From Hallerella porci (GTDB taxonomy: Bacteria > Fibrobacterota > Fibrobacteria > Fibrobacterales > Fibrobacteraceae), in NCBI RefSeq assembly GCF_003148885.1, contig NZ_QGHD01000002.1, positions 109,323 through 173,322 on the forward strand: 64,000 nucleotides of DNA, written 5' to 3'. The translations under genes were made by a program, and so were the position numbers. Every line of letters begins with the position of its first letter. Within the stretch, counting starts at the first letter, position 1. Shown here in pieces: positions 45,901 to 54,115 of this stretch. The notes under the pieces are model-generated. The model saw only the letters and a program-made list of their open reading frames with translations, was not told the origin of the DNA and did not search any database.

Positions 45901-46005
45901 AATGGCAAAAAGATGATTGCGCAAAAACGCGGGATCGTCAAATCGTAACGTCCATTCTCCCGCAAGAGAATTCACATTTTTAAAATGCAATGTTATAATT
46001 TTCAT
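42904..46005 (-). CDS. sbcC: Exonuclease subunit SbcC
   Basis: A 1033-residue SMC-like ATPase of the Mre11-Rad50 type. Walker A is AGPTGSGKTS at residues 36-45. Two long coiled coils flank a zinc hook CPVC (Cys514, Cys517). The C-terminal ABC signature is LSGGE and Walker B is LFLDEGFGSLD. With SbcD it removes DNA hairpins and protein-blocked ends. The length is close to E. coli SbcC (1048). It overlaps the upstream sbcD by 4 bases. Confidence 0.95.
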   Translation of the reverse strand: MKIITLHFKNVNSLAGEWTLRFDDPAFLRNHLFAIAGPTGSGKTSILDAISLALYGKTPRQDSVADKTKLDNGPELVMTLGTGESFSEVEFESAGNRYKAIWKVHRAGNKPDGKMQSPEVKLLFEKDGEYIAHDEVSKTKEVQKKIEEIVGLNFDQFMRAVMLPQGGFDNFLKSKREEKAAILEKLSGQEIYRKISKAVFARNKEEQGKLDSIQENLNGIQLMPDNEARDLEAWLGEAEKTKVTKSAELKKNEEYKRTLEDIEKAEKNCQNLRKEAALLGEKNRQLDGDRRRVQRSDEAQTLVAPLKVVENLRKDFAEKMKQKKALQEQMPQKKQACETAKNDLDKRTQEEENLRSEDKNRNALRDSVSSLDAEIRQLKASFEEKKTAISSKEKDIKNLYQTGETYKEKRATLEKKLADCRNYEKTNSVHSTLESEQSIISDRLNRLDDAKIALGKSQDSLAKMKTRCVNAEKDLKQQELKFTQIAAEREKNLSKDINKIASLIQSSLHEGEACPVCGSTYHDNHEGAIASATEISATANRLNHLQKDFEAAQESVKTADYELKRAKDLVADAEKDVQTKTGDVSELMNIVFEKLKIYGFSESDLNSPQVVLERIKKWASNWKSCKDRIASDENQLQILDEQEKLLQEQIEKAQQDLDLLNKDLLGLKNALQDKSAERGKLFGSRDVAEDRKEYQTKIDTAEKNRTQANTQSTEAENALAAAQAQLQTIVEQLNLTERDKSHAETDLAAQLRKHSFASEEDLRHALIPDLEKQQMVQQYEKVAADLATAKGQLNQAETNLNELRSRDTGHTTLQTATSKIEVLQKELDDLNKNYTEKSQKFAVNQSEKKKSRDLSEKKAKQEEVTFLWNTMNSLIGSADGKTFVAYVQQLTLSRLVQAANKHLKSLDPRYTIETENNSLNILLYDSECGERRFAANLSGGETFLVSLSLALGLSSLASQRVRIDTLFLDEGFGSLDERKLQRAIEVLRNLGESNEKLIGVISHVNRVQEEITNHFEIIPTGNGHSRIEGPGVN

Positions 46006-47270
46006 TCCTGAGCCCCTCCTTCTTGCACAAGTTTTAAAATTTCTTGGAACGCACCTTCCAAACGTGCTCTCATCTTGTCATCAAATTTTTTTGTTGATTT
46101 TTCTTCTTCGCGTAAACGGCGATCAAAAATTTCGGTCGGCGAATGTTCCGAAAGATCGCAGTCATCTGCGGCAATCGTCTGCGAACCGTCCACGCGATTT
46201 GCATATTCCGCTTTGACAAATTCCAAAGTCGTCTTTTCAAAATCGGAAGAAAGCATGTCACGCAAATTCCCCACCGAGCCTGTGCCCGTGAAACGCACGC
46301 GGACAAATGCCTTAGGCGTTTCCAAATTTGCCTTTGCAATTTTCGCACGAATTTCATTCAAATTTTCGCCCGAAATCGTCACCATTTTGCGGAATTGCGG
46401 AACGCTAATCGGACGAATTTTCGGCGGATTATTTTCTTCGAAATCGACGAGAAGCACAACGCTTTCGCGGTTCGCTTCATCAAATCCCATCGGCAGCGGA
46501 GAACCCGAATAACGGATGCGATCTTCGCCCGCTACTTTCTGCGCCCGATGAATATGGCCGAGTGCGACATAATCAAATGCCGGCGGGAAAATTTCGACAT
46601 TGACATTTTCCAAATTGCCGACGACAGTGTATTCGGTATCCGCAGCATTTTCTGAAAGAATTGAACCCGCCGCATAAAGATGCGCCATCGCAATAATCGG
46701 AAGTGACTTTCCGACATTTTCTTGCAACTGTCGCGCCAGATTTTTCAATTTTTCAAAATGCGCTTTCGTGCCCGCGCGGACAAATTCTTCGTCCGTTGCC
46801 GCTTTGGCATTTTCCAAACTCGCCTGTAACGCTTTATCGCGCAAATACGGAGCCGCACAAAGAATCACTTGCGGATTTTCTGCATTCGGAAGCGCAAAAA
46901 CTTCGTTCGCAAAATGATTTTCTACATCCGGCGAAGCGATGACGCGCACATGCAACAATTCCAAAACCGAGCGTGCGACATTTAAAGTTGATGGCGAATC
47001 GTGATTCCCTGCGGTAATCACGACATTTTTACAGCACGTGCCATTGAGCTGCGTCAAAAAAGAAAAGTAAAGTTCTTGCGCAGCATTACTCGGCGAACCT
47101 GTATCAAAGATATCGCCCGAAACGAGAAGTGCATCCACTTCGTTCGTAACAATTGTTTCTTTTAACCACGAAAGAAAGGCTCTGTATTCTTCTTGCCGCG
47201 AACGATCGTGCAAAGAATTCCCCAAATGCCAATCCGATGTATGCAAAATTCGAAAACCAGTATGACTCAT
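46002..47270 (-). CDS. sbcD: Exonuclease subunit SbcD
   Basis: A 422-residue Mre11-type nuclease. Metal-binding motifs in order are HTSDWHLG, SGDIFDTG, AGNHDSP, AMAHLY and ALGHIHRAQ, all conserved. It forms a heterotetramer with SbcC to cut DNA hairpins and palindromes. The start ATG overlaps nothing upstream; the end overlaps sbcC by 4 bases (ATGA-type overlap), so translation is coupled. Confidence 0.95.
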   Translation of the reverse strand: MSHTGFRILHTSDWHLGNSLHDRSRQEEYRAFLSWLKETIVTNEVDALLVSGDIFDTGSPSNAAQELYFSFLTQLNGTCCKNVVITAGNHDSPSTLNVARSVLELLHVRVIASPDVENHFANEVFALPNAENPQVILCAAPYLRDKALQASLENAKAATDEEFVRAGTKAHFEKLKNLARQLQENVGKSLPIIAMAHLYAAGSILSENAADTEYTVVGNLENVNVEIFPPAFDYVALGHIHRAQKVAGEDRIRYSGSPLPMGFDEANRESVVLLVDFEENNPPKIRPISVPQFRKMVTISGENLNEIRAKIAKANLETPKAFVRVRFTGTGSVGNLRDMLSSDFEKTTLEFVKAEYANRVDGSQTIAADDCDLSEHSPTEIFDRRLREEEKSTKKFDDKMRARLEGAFQEILKLVQEGGAQE

Positions 47271-47330
47271 ACCACAAATTTAGATTGATTTATTTGTCAA
47301 TTTTGACAAAAATCATTTTTTTTCTCGGAA

Positions 47331-48494
47331 TTATTCCAACCGATTTTTCAAATAATGCGGCGCGGTTTTCTTGACAAAAAATACCGCAGAAACGAGAAGC
47401 AAAGCAGCGCAAAACAAGAACATCGTCGAATACGAAAACGCTTCGGCCAAAGGGCCGCCGACCAAAATGCCGATGCCAATTCCCAAATCCCAGCCCGTCA
47501 AATAAGTGCTCGTCGCCGTTCCGCGCTGATCGTGCCGCGCCAAATTCACGCACATCGTTTGGTATCCCGGAAACACGAGCCCAAGGCCTGCGCCGATTAA
47601 AAACGCCGCCGTTAAAAAGACGATTTGATTTGGAATGAGCGAAAAAAGAAAATACGCAGCCGTTACCGACGAAAGTCCAATGGCGACAAGACGCGTCAAA
47701 TAACCGCGATCGATAAGCTTTCCCGTGAGAAGTCTAGAAGTAATGAGCCCGATGGCGATTAACGCATAAAAAAATCCCGAGCCCGAAAGATGATTTTGTT
47801 CTGCGTAAAGGGCGACATAATTTGTCAACGGTCCATACGCAAAGCCGATAAAAAGCATATTCACAAATTGCGGAATCGCCCGCGTTAAAAAGAAACGATC
47901 GAGAGAAATCGGCGCAGTATCTTTCTTAATCGGCTTCGCTTTCGTCCGAATCGGGAAAATTAAAATAAGTCCGATTACACATAAAATAACCGAAAGTGCA
48001 ATAACCGGATTTGCGCCATACGCTTCGTATAAAAACATTCCCGTCATCGGTCCCGTTGCAAAAGCGAGATTTGTCGTCACACCAAAATAGCCGATGCCTT
48101 CGCCGCGGCGACTCGAAGGCAACACATCGATAACAATCGTGCTGCCCGCTGTACTTGCGATACCGAAACCGACGCCGTGTAAAAATCGGATAACGCCGAG
48201 CACAAAAAGAGTTCCCGCTGCCGCATACCCGATAAACATCGCCGAAAAGACCAAATACATCAACAAATACAAAGGCTTCCGCGGAAAACTATCCACGAGA
48301 AATCCCGCAAACGGACGACAAAAAAGCGCACCAATCGTATAAAGCGAAATGATCACTCCTGAAATCGCCGCCCCAGCTTGAAATTTTTCAAAAATATAAA
48401 GCGGAAGAATCGGCAAAAGTTCGTAAAACGAAAAAAATAAAAGAAAATTTGTAATACCGACTAGAACAAATTCCCGAGACCAAAGCTTTTCCAT
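47331..48494 (-). CDS. Major facilitator superfamily transporter
   Basis: A 387-residue inner-membrane MFS transporter with about 12 predicted helices. The loop between helices 2 and 3 has CRPFAGFLVDSFPRKPLYLL, the MFS signature A-like block. It is probably a drug or metabolite exporter (MFS_1); substrate unknown. A start at 48494 (MEKLWSREFVLVG) fits the first helix; a frame extended to 48653 has a non-membrane prefix. It is convergent with sbcD's neighbours only in spacing, not in function. Confidence 0.88.
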   Translation of the reverse strand: MEKLWSREFVLVGITNFLLFFSFYELLPILPLYIFEKFQAGAAISGVIISLYTIGALFCRPFAGFLVDSFPRKPLYLLMYLVFSAMFIGYAAAGTLFVLGVIRFLHGVGFGIASTAGSTIVIDVLPSSRRGEGIGYFGVTTNLAFATGPMTGMFLYEAYGANPVIALSVILCVIGLILIFPIRTKAKPIKKDTAPISLDRFFLTRAIPQFVNMLFIGFAYGPLTNYVALYAEQNHLSGSGFFYALIAIGLITSRLLTGKLIDRGYLTRLVAIGLSSVTAAYFLFSLIPNQIVFLTAAFLIGAGLGLVFPGYQTMCVNLARHDQRGTATSTYLTGWDLGIGIGILVGGPLAEAFSYSTMFLFCAALLLVSAVFFVKKTAPHYLKNRLE

Positions 48495-48715
48495 ACCCGC
48501 AAATTTAGCAAAATTGACCGCACAAATAAAATTTTTACTAAAATAAAAATCGCAGCTAATTTTTAATTTTTCTGAAAAATCAATAGTTCCTATATAAATA
48601 ACAAGTCTTTTCAAGCTTTTTCCCCGTAGAATTTCCCCGTTGATATTCCTCACGCAATGGCTATCGCAGAAAACTTCTTTTCCGCAAAGCCTTTTTCAGA
48701 GATTACATTTAGTTT

Positions 48716-49264
48716 ATGCATCTCAAACAATTTTTCACAGAAATTCCGACATCAAAACTTTCGCATTCTTCGAGTCCCGATGAAAAGGTGAAAAAACTAA
48801 CCGAAGCCGCTGCGCTCAAAGCAGCGATGGTGAGCGCTACATTATCCGCGCCCGGCGGCGTTGTCGGGATGCTCGCTTCCCTTCCCGATTTAGCGGCGAT
48901 TTGGCGCATCCAAGCGCAACTTGTCGCAGACATTGCTGCGACCTACGGCAAGCTCGGTTACCTTACAAAGCAATCTCTCGTCTGGTGCCTTTGTAAACAA
49001 TCCGGCGTTCAAATTGCCCGCGATGTCGCGATGCGCGTCGGCACTCATTTTCTCTTGAAAAAAAGCAAACTCAAATTGCTTTCTCGGACTCTTCCTGTCG
49101 TTGGCGCAATCAGCAGCGGTGCGTATGCCGCATACGATACTTATAGCGTTTCCAAAATCGCCAAAGCTTACTTTGAAAATTCCGAATTTCAAAATGTCGA
49201 AGACGATGATGTCCGCTATGCCCAAGCTGAATCGGCGGAAAATGACGAAAATTTAAATGCTTAA
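48716..49264 (+). CDS. EcsC-family-like protein
   Basis: A 182-residue protein. The central block SAPGGVVGMLASLPDLAAIW, followed by RIQAQLVADIAATYGK, and the later LLSRTLPVVGAISSGAYAAYDTYS match the pattern of EcsC-like membrane-associated proteins, from memory of the family. It likely lies at the inner membrane face. The C-terminus is acidic (NVEDDDVRYAQAESAENDE). Function unknown. It lies alone between an MFS gene and fusA. Confidence 0.6.
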   Translation: MHLKQFFTEIPTSKLSHSSSPDEKVKKLTEAAALKAAMVSATLSAPGGVVGMLASLPDLAAIWRIQAQLVADIAATYGKLGYLTKQSLVWCLCKQSGVQIARDVAMRVGTHFLLKKSKLKLLSRTLPVVGAISSGAYAAYDTYSVSKIAKAYFENSEFQNVEDDDVRYAQAESAENDENLNA

Positions 49265-49453
49265 ATTGCAGATTTTTTTTGCAATTTGCGCGAAAAATCG
49301 GCATTTTCAGCGGGAAAATTCCTTTATTTTTTGGGAAACGCTCCCGAAAACGCCCGTTTTTCATCCTTACTTTCACTTTAAACCTTGAGAGCTGGTCAGA
49401 AATTTTCTATTTTATGCGCCAGTTTACATTCCTAATCATTTCACGGAAAGAAT

Positions 49454-51562
49454 ATGAACGAAATTCACAAACATCGTAACATTGGTATCTCGGCTCACAT
49501 CGACTCGGGAAAGACCACCCTTACAGAACGCATTCTGTACTTCACCAAGAAAATTCACGCAATCCACGAAGTTCGTGGTAAAGACGGCGTGGGTGCCACC
49601 ATGGACTCCATGGAACTGGAAAAGGAACGCGGCATCACGATTCAGTCCGCAGCGACCTTTGTGAACTGGAAAAACACCACTATTAACATTATTGATACAC
49701 CGGGGCACGTGGACTTCACAATCGAAGTGGAACGCGCACTCCGCGTTCTCGATGGTGCTATTCTCGTTTTGACCGGCGTGGAAGGCGTGCAATCTCAGTC
49801 GATTACCGTTGACCGCCAGATGAAGCGTTATCACGTTCCTCGCGTCGCTTTCGTGAACAAGTGTGACCGCTCGGGCGCAAATCCGCTCCGCGTTGCTGTG
49901 ATGCTCAAGGAAAAGCTCAACCACAATCCGTGCGTTATGCAGATTCCTATCGGACTTGAAGACAAGCTCCGCGGCGTCGTCGACCTAATCAAGATGAAGG
50001 CTTACTATTTCGAAGGCCCGAACGGCGACGATTTGATCGAAAAAGAAATTCCGGAAGAATTGAAAGAACAAGCTCAAGAATACCGCGAAAAGCTCGTGGA
50101 CTGCTGCTCTGACTTCAACGACGAAGTCATGGAAAAGGCTCTCGAAGGCGACTACAACGATATTCCGGCCGAACTTCTCAAGGCTACAATCCGCAAGGCA
50201 ACGATCGAACTCAAGATGACTCCGGTCTTCATGGGTTCTGCACACAAGAACATCGGTATTCAGCCGCTCCTCGATGGCGTTTCCGAATACCTCCCGGACC
50301 CGACCGAAGTTGAAAACATCGCTCTCGATGTGGACAACGGCGAAAAAGAAGTCGTTCTCAAGTCCGAAGATGACAAGCCGCTCGTTTGCTACGCGTTCAA
50401 GCTTGAAAACGGTCAGTATGGTCAGTTGACTTACATCCGTATTTATCAAGGTAAGATTACGAAGGGCGATTCCATTTACAATATGGCAACCGGTAAGAAG
50501 GTTTCCGTGGGTCGTCTCCGCCGTATGCACTCCAACCAGCCGATCGATATCGAATCTGCAGGTTCGGGCGACATCGTAGCCCTCTTTGGTATTGACTGCG
50601 CTTCGGGTACCACCTTTACCGATGGCTCGATTCACTACAACATGACTTCGATGCACGTGCCGAATCCGGTGATTGAACTTGCTATCGAAGCCAAGAGCCG
50701 CGATGACCTCGAAGCGATGTCCAAGGCTCTCAACCGCTTCACCAAGGAAGACCCGACGTTCCAAGTTTACGTGGACAAAGAAAGTGGCCAGACCATCATC
50801 AAGGGTATGGGCGAACTTCACCTCGATGTTTACATTGAACGTATGAAGCGCGAATATAAAGTCGACGTGGAAAAGGGTAAACCGCAGGTGGCTTACCGCG
50901 AAACCATTACTCGTTCTGCAAAGTTCGATTACACGCACAAGAAGCAGACAGGTGGTTCGGGTCAGTTCGCAAAGGTCGTCGGCGAAATGCGTCCGATGGC
51001 AGTCGAAGGCGATGCCGAAAATACATACAAATTCATCAACAGTGTCGTCGGCGGACGTATTCCGAAGGAATTCATTCCGTCTTGCGATAAGGGATTCCAG
51101 AGCTGCATGGAAGCAGGTTCGCTCATCGGCTTCCCGGTCGTCGGCATTGAAATGGACCTTCAAGATGGTGCCTACCACGAAGTTGACTCTTCGGATATGG
51201 CGTTCCAGATTTGCGCTCGTATGGCATTCCGTCAGGCTTTCGAAAAGGCTGGCGCTCAAATCCTCGAACCGATTATGAAAGTGGAAATCACGACTCCGAC
51301 CGAATTCCAGGGTAGCGTCGTCGGCAACATTTCTCAACGCCGCGGCAACATCATGGGCACGACCGAAGAACGTGACGAAACCATCATCGAAGCAGAAGTA
51401 CCGCTTTCCGAAATGTTCGGTTACATGACGGACCTCCGCTCCATGACTCAGGGTAAAGCTGAATTCACCATGGAATTCAAGAAGTACGCCCCGGTTCCGC
51501 GCAACATTCAGGACGAACTCATCAAGAAGTACGGCGACAAGGCGAAGAACGCTCAACGCTAA
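49454..51562 (+). CDS. fusA: Elongation factor G
   Basis: A 702-residue translational GTPase that drives ribosomal translocation. G1 is [10 protein letters not shown]3 DTPGHVDF and G4 NKCD. Domains II, III, IV (with GGSGQFAKV) and V are present. Length and motifs match bacterial EF-G. Codon use is restricted (strong C-ending bias), as expected for a highly expressed gene. It lies outside a str operon (no rpsL/rpsG/tuf beside it), suggesting a second EF-G or a rearranged locus. A clear terminator follows. Confidence 0.97.
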   Translation: MNEIHKHRNIGISAHIDSGKTTLTERILYFTKKIHAIHEVRGKDGVGATMDSMELEKERGITIQSAATFVNWKNTTINIIDTPGHVDFTIEVERALRVLDGAILVLTGVEGVQSQSITVDRQMKRYHVPRVAFVNKCDRSGANPLRVAVMLKEKLNHNPCVMQIPIGLEDKLRGVVDLIKMKAYYFEGPNGDDLIEKEIPEELKEQAQEYREKLVDCCSDFNDEVMEKALEGDYNDIPAELLKATIRKATIELKMTPVFMGSAHKNIGIQPLLDGVSEYLPDPTEVENIALDVDNGEKEVVLKSEDDKPLVCYAFKLENGQYGQLTYIRIYQGKITKGDSIYNMATGKKVSVGRLRRMHSNQPIDIESAGSGDIVALFGIDCASGTTFTDGSIHYNMTSMHVPNPVIELAIEAKSRDDLEAMSKALNRFTKEDPTFQVYVDKESGQTIIKGMGELHLDVYIERMKREYKVDVEKGKPQVAYRETITRSAKFDYTHKKQTGGSGQFAKVVGEMRPMAVEGDAENTYKFINSVVGGRIPKEFIPSCDKGFQSCMEAGSLIGFPVVGIEMDLQDGAYHEVDSSDMAFQICARMAFRQAFEKAGAQILEPIMKVEITTPTEFQGSVVGNISQRRGNIMGTTEERDETIIEAEVPLSEMFGYMTDLRSMTQGKAEFTMEFKKYAPVPRNIQDELIKKYGDKAKNAQR

Positions 51563-51582
51563 TCTTCTCGAACCGAGAATTC

Positions 51583-51615
51583 AAAAAGCGAGCTCAAACG
51601 AGCTCGCTTTTTTTG
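51583..51615 (+). terminator. Terminator after fusA
   Basis: A perfect stem AAAAAGCGAGCTC / GAGCTCGCTTTTT with loop AAAC is followed by T residues, 20 bases after the fusA stop. Confidence 0.9.
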
Positions 51616-51868
51616 TTCAGAATTGAAAGCAAGTCATTTTTATTGCGCACAAAATTGCGCATTAGAATGTTCCAAGTTGGTTTAATCCCTCGAACAATTT
51701 TTGTTGCATCTCTTCAAAAAACAGTTTACCTTTATAGATGTAGGACGCGCCCCGACGGCTTTGGTTTAGCGAAGGGATGCTGGAGCAAACCGCAGCCGCA
51801 GGGTAAGGCGGTCAGGGCGCGTTCCTAATTTCTCTCTTGAATGTTTTTCATTGATCATCCTCCTTGAG
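51616..51868 (+). ncRNA. Structured gene-free region, possible RNA element
   Basis: No credible protein gene. The segment 51742-51832 folds on paper: an outer stem AGGACGCGCCC / GGGCGCGTTCCT encloses GGCTTTGGTTT / AAACCGCAGCC with a purine-rich loop. A strong hairpin terminator follows at 51869-51897 on the same strand, with no gene for it to terminate but this segment. It could be a small RNA or a dispersed repeat. Not matched to a known RNA family. Confidence 0.3.
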
Positions 51869-51897
51869 CGCAGGGCGTAAGCCCTGCGTCTCTTTTT
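51869..51897 (+). terminator. Isolated strong terminator
   Basis: The stem CGCAGGGC / GCCCTGCG with loop GTAA is followed by TCTCTTTTTTTTT. No protein gene ends just upstream on this strand except fusA, which has its own terminator. Confidence 0.8.
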
Positions 51898-51932
51898 TTT
51901 TCGCAGAATTGATTTGCAAAAAAATCCCACAA

Positions 51933-51966
51933 AAAAAGAGCCCGCTAAATTTAGCGAACTCTTTTA
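51933..51966 (-). terminator. Terminator of tRNA-Arg
   Basis: On the reverse strand, AAAGAG-TT-CGCTAA ATT TAGCG-GG-CTCTTT is followed by TTTT. It begins directly past the tRNA 3' end. Confidence 0.85.
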
Positions 51967-52040
<74 letters not shown>

Positions 52041-52259
52041 AGAACTGGTGAAATTCACCGAGTGCGTCAAATATAGGAAATTGAAAAATTTTCATCAAGC
52101 AAAAAGATTCAATCGGAATTTAGAAAAGCATTCCCACTACATTTCTGCATTTTTCAAACAAAAGGCTGACAAAAAATCCATCGAGAAATTGCATTTTTTT
52201 TGCTTTTTTGAGAATGGACAAATCTATATTATAAGAAGAAACTATTTGAAAGGTAGATC

Positions 52260-52781
52260 ATGACATTAAACGAAGCTCTCGCCATTGCCGAAAAAGCCCA
52301 CGCAGGTCTCAAAGATAAAGCGGGCGGTCCATACATTGACTTTCTCAAAAGTGTGGCGGAACATTTGAAAAATAAAGGCGAATCCGAAGAGGTGCAAGCT
52401 CTTGCTGTTTTGCAAGATATTCTCACGCCGGCGACGAAACTCTCCGAAGAAGATGTCCTTAAAATGGGCGTCCCTGCCGAGATGATTGCACGCATCAAGA
52501 AGATGACCTATCACAAGAATCAAGGTTGGATTGACGAATACAGCTGCAAATTGATGGCTCAAGGCGTCCCCGCCGAAGAATCTACTTACGAAGCCCGCGA
52601 AAAAGAATTCGTCCACTTCGTCAAGACTTTGAAAGACGATCCCATTGCAGCGAAAGCAAAAGCCGCCATTTTGAGCGTCCTTCAAGAAGACAAGTACATT
52701 CATCGCCAAGAACGTCGCGAACTCAAGACGCAATTCCGTCTGAAGAAGTATAAAGCAGCGATTGCGGCACTCGAAGAATAA
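52260..52781 (+). CDS. Degenerate RelA/SpoT-type HD-domain protein
   Basis: A 173-residue protein. The N-terminal half follows the HD domain of (p)ppGpp hydrolases and GTP-pyrophosphokinase-like proteins: ALAIAEKAHAGLKDKAGGPYIDFL, ALAVLQDILTPATKLSEEDV and KMGVPAEMIARIKKMT. The metal-binding residues are lost: the first His is Asp or Phe (YIDFL), the HD pair reads QD (residues 52-53), and the later Asp of KLADLxDN is absent (KAAILSVL). It should be inactive as a hydrolase and may bind a ligand or regulate. The C-terminus is basic. It stands alone, with a terminator behind it. The assignment is by eye. Confidence 0.65.
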   Translation: MTLNEALAIAEKAHAGLKDKAGGPYIDFLKSVAEHLKNKGESEEVQALAVLQDILTPATKLSEEDVLKMGVPAEMIARIKKMTYHKNQGWIDEYSCKLMAQGVPAEESTYEAREKEFVHFVKTLKDDPIAAKAKAAILSVLQEDKYIHRQERRELKTQFRLKKYKAAIAALEE

Positions 52782-52786
52782 ATTTC

Positions 52787-52812
52787 AAGGCAGGACGATT
52801 CCTGCCTTTTTT
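52787..52812 (+). terminator. Terminator after the HD-like gene
   Basis: AAGGCAGGA / TCCTGCCTT with loop CGAT is followed by a T-run. Confidence 0.85.
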
Positions 52813-52898
52813 GTTATTCTGTTGTCGTTTGAGCGTTCATTTGTTACATTTACCGCGCTAGCCTTTCGAGGCTCACAACCCTAATAAGGAACATTACC

Positions 52899-54005
52899 AT
52901 GGCAAATAAAGTCTATAACTTCAGCGCAGGTCCTTCGGTCCTGCCGGAACAGGCCCTCAAAGAAGCATCTGCTGCCTGCATCGATTACGCAAACAGTGGC
53001 ATCAGTATTCTTTCGATGAGCCACCGTTCAAAGCCGATTGGAGACATGTTCGCAGAAACCGAACAATTTCTCCGCGACTTGATGGGCATTCCTGAAAACT
53101 ACGATATCGTGTTCCTCGGCGGTGGTTGTTCTCTCTTGTTCTGCATGGTTCCGATGAATCTTCTCGGACAAAATGAAACGGCTGACTATACCGATACCGG
53201 CGTGTGGGCGGGCAAAGCTTTGAAAGAAGCAAAGCAATTCGGCAATGTGAATGTCGCTTGCTCCACCAAGGCCGACGTTTACAATCACATTGACAAGAAT
53301 TTGCAGATGAGCGATAACGCAAAATATCTGCACATCACCGGCAACAACACCATTTACGGAACCGAATGGCACAACTTCCCGAAGCCCAAATCGGGTTATC
53401 TCGTTTGCGATATGAGCTCGGACTTTCTCGCTCGTAAAGTGAACGTTTCGGACTTCGGTATGATTTACGGCGGCGCTCAAAAGAACATTAGCTGCGCTGG
53501 CGTTACCGTTTCGATTATCCGCAAAGGTCTTCTCGGCACCGTGGATCGCAAGATTCCGACAATGCTCAATTTCCAGACGCATATCGATGGCGCAAATATG
53601 TTCAACACGCCTCCGGTATTTGCAGTCTACGTGATGAACCGCACTCTCAAATGGTTGAAGGATATCGGCGGTATCGATGCCATTGAAAAAATCAACCGCG
53701 AAAAAGCAGCTCTTCTCTACGGTGCATTGGACGCTTCGAAGGTGTTCGTCGGCACGGCTGCAAAAGAAGACCGCTCGATGATGAACGTTCCGTTCGTCTT
53801 CAACAAAGAAGTGGTCTCTGCCGAAAAGAACGACGAATTGGCAAAGGAATTCTTGGATTTTGCAAAGGCTCGTGGTTTGCAACAGCTCAAGGGTCACCGT
53901 TCTGTCGGCGGCTTCCGCGCTTCGATTTACAATGCAATGCCTATCGAAGGCGTGCAGGCTTTGGTCGATTGCCTCGGCGATTTCGAAAAGAAAGTCTTGG
54001 GATAA
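52899..54005 (+). CDS. serC: Phosphoserine aminotransferase
   Basis: A 368-residue PLP aminotransferase that makes O-phosphoserine for serine and, in some bacteria, also acts in pyridoxine synthesis. The start VYNFSAGPSVLPEQAL is typical. The PLP lysine is in YGGAQKNISCAG, and KGHRSVGGFRAS near the end is conserved. AAGGAA lies before the ATG. It is monocistronic with a terminator. Confidence 0.96.
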   Translation: MANKVYNFSAGPSVLPEQALKEASAACIDYANSGISILSMSHRSKPIGDMFAETEQFLRDLMGIPENYDIVFLGGGCSLLFCMVPMNLLGQNETADYTDTGVWAGKALKEAKQFGNVNVACSTKADVYNHIDKNLQMSDNAKYLHITGNNTIYGTEWHNFPKPKSGYLVCDMSSDFLARKVNVSDFGMIYGGAQKNISCAGVTVSIIRKGLLGTVDRKIPTMLNFQTHIDGANMFNTPPVFAVYVMNRTLKWLKDIGGIDAIEKINREKAALLYGALDASKVFVGTAAKEDRSMMNVPFVFNKEVVSAEKNDELAKEFLDFAKARGLQQLKGHRSVGGFRASIYNAMPIEGVQALVDCLGDFEKKVLG

Positions 54006-54022
54006 TTCCCGCGGTTTTCACA

Positions 54023-54052
54023 AAAAAAGCTCGCAGCGATGCGAGCTTTTTT
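54023..54052 (+). terminator. Terminator after serC
   Basis: AAAAAAAGCTCGCA / TGCGAGCTTTTTT with a short GCGA loop and T-run. It can act in both directions. Confidence 0.85.
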
Positions 54053-54115
54053 GTTTTGCATTTGATGCAGAAAATTTCAGCGCGAGGCTCAAACTTTCTG
54101 CGTTTTCATTAGAAA

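Noticed and set aside
49985..51556. A 523-residue open frame on the reverse strand inside fusA
   Set aside because: It is antisense to a certain EF-G gene. The long open frame is produced by the codon bias of fusA (C-ending codons) and has no family signal.
51613..51828. A 71-residue frame after fusA
   Set aside because: No RBS and low-quality protein; the DNA is better explained by inverted repeats and two terminators.
52041..52259. Possible gene between tRNA-Arg and the HD-like protein
   Set aside because: Only a short frame without RBS or pattern; it looks like the promoter region of the two divergent genes.
53028..53897. A 289-residue reverse frame opposite serC
   Set aside because: It is fully antisense to a clear serC and shows no family motif.
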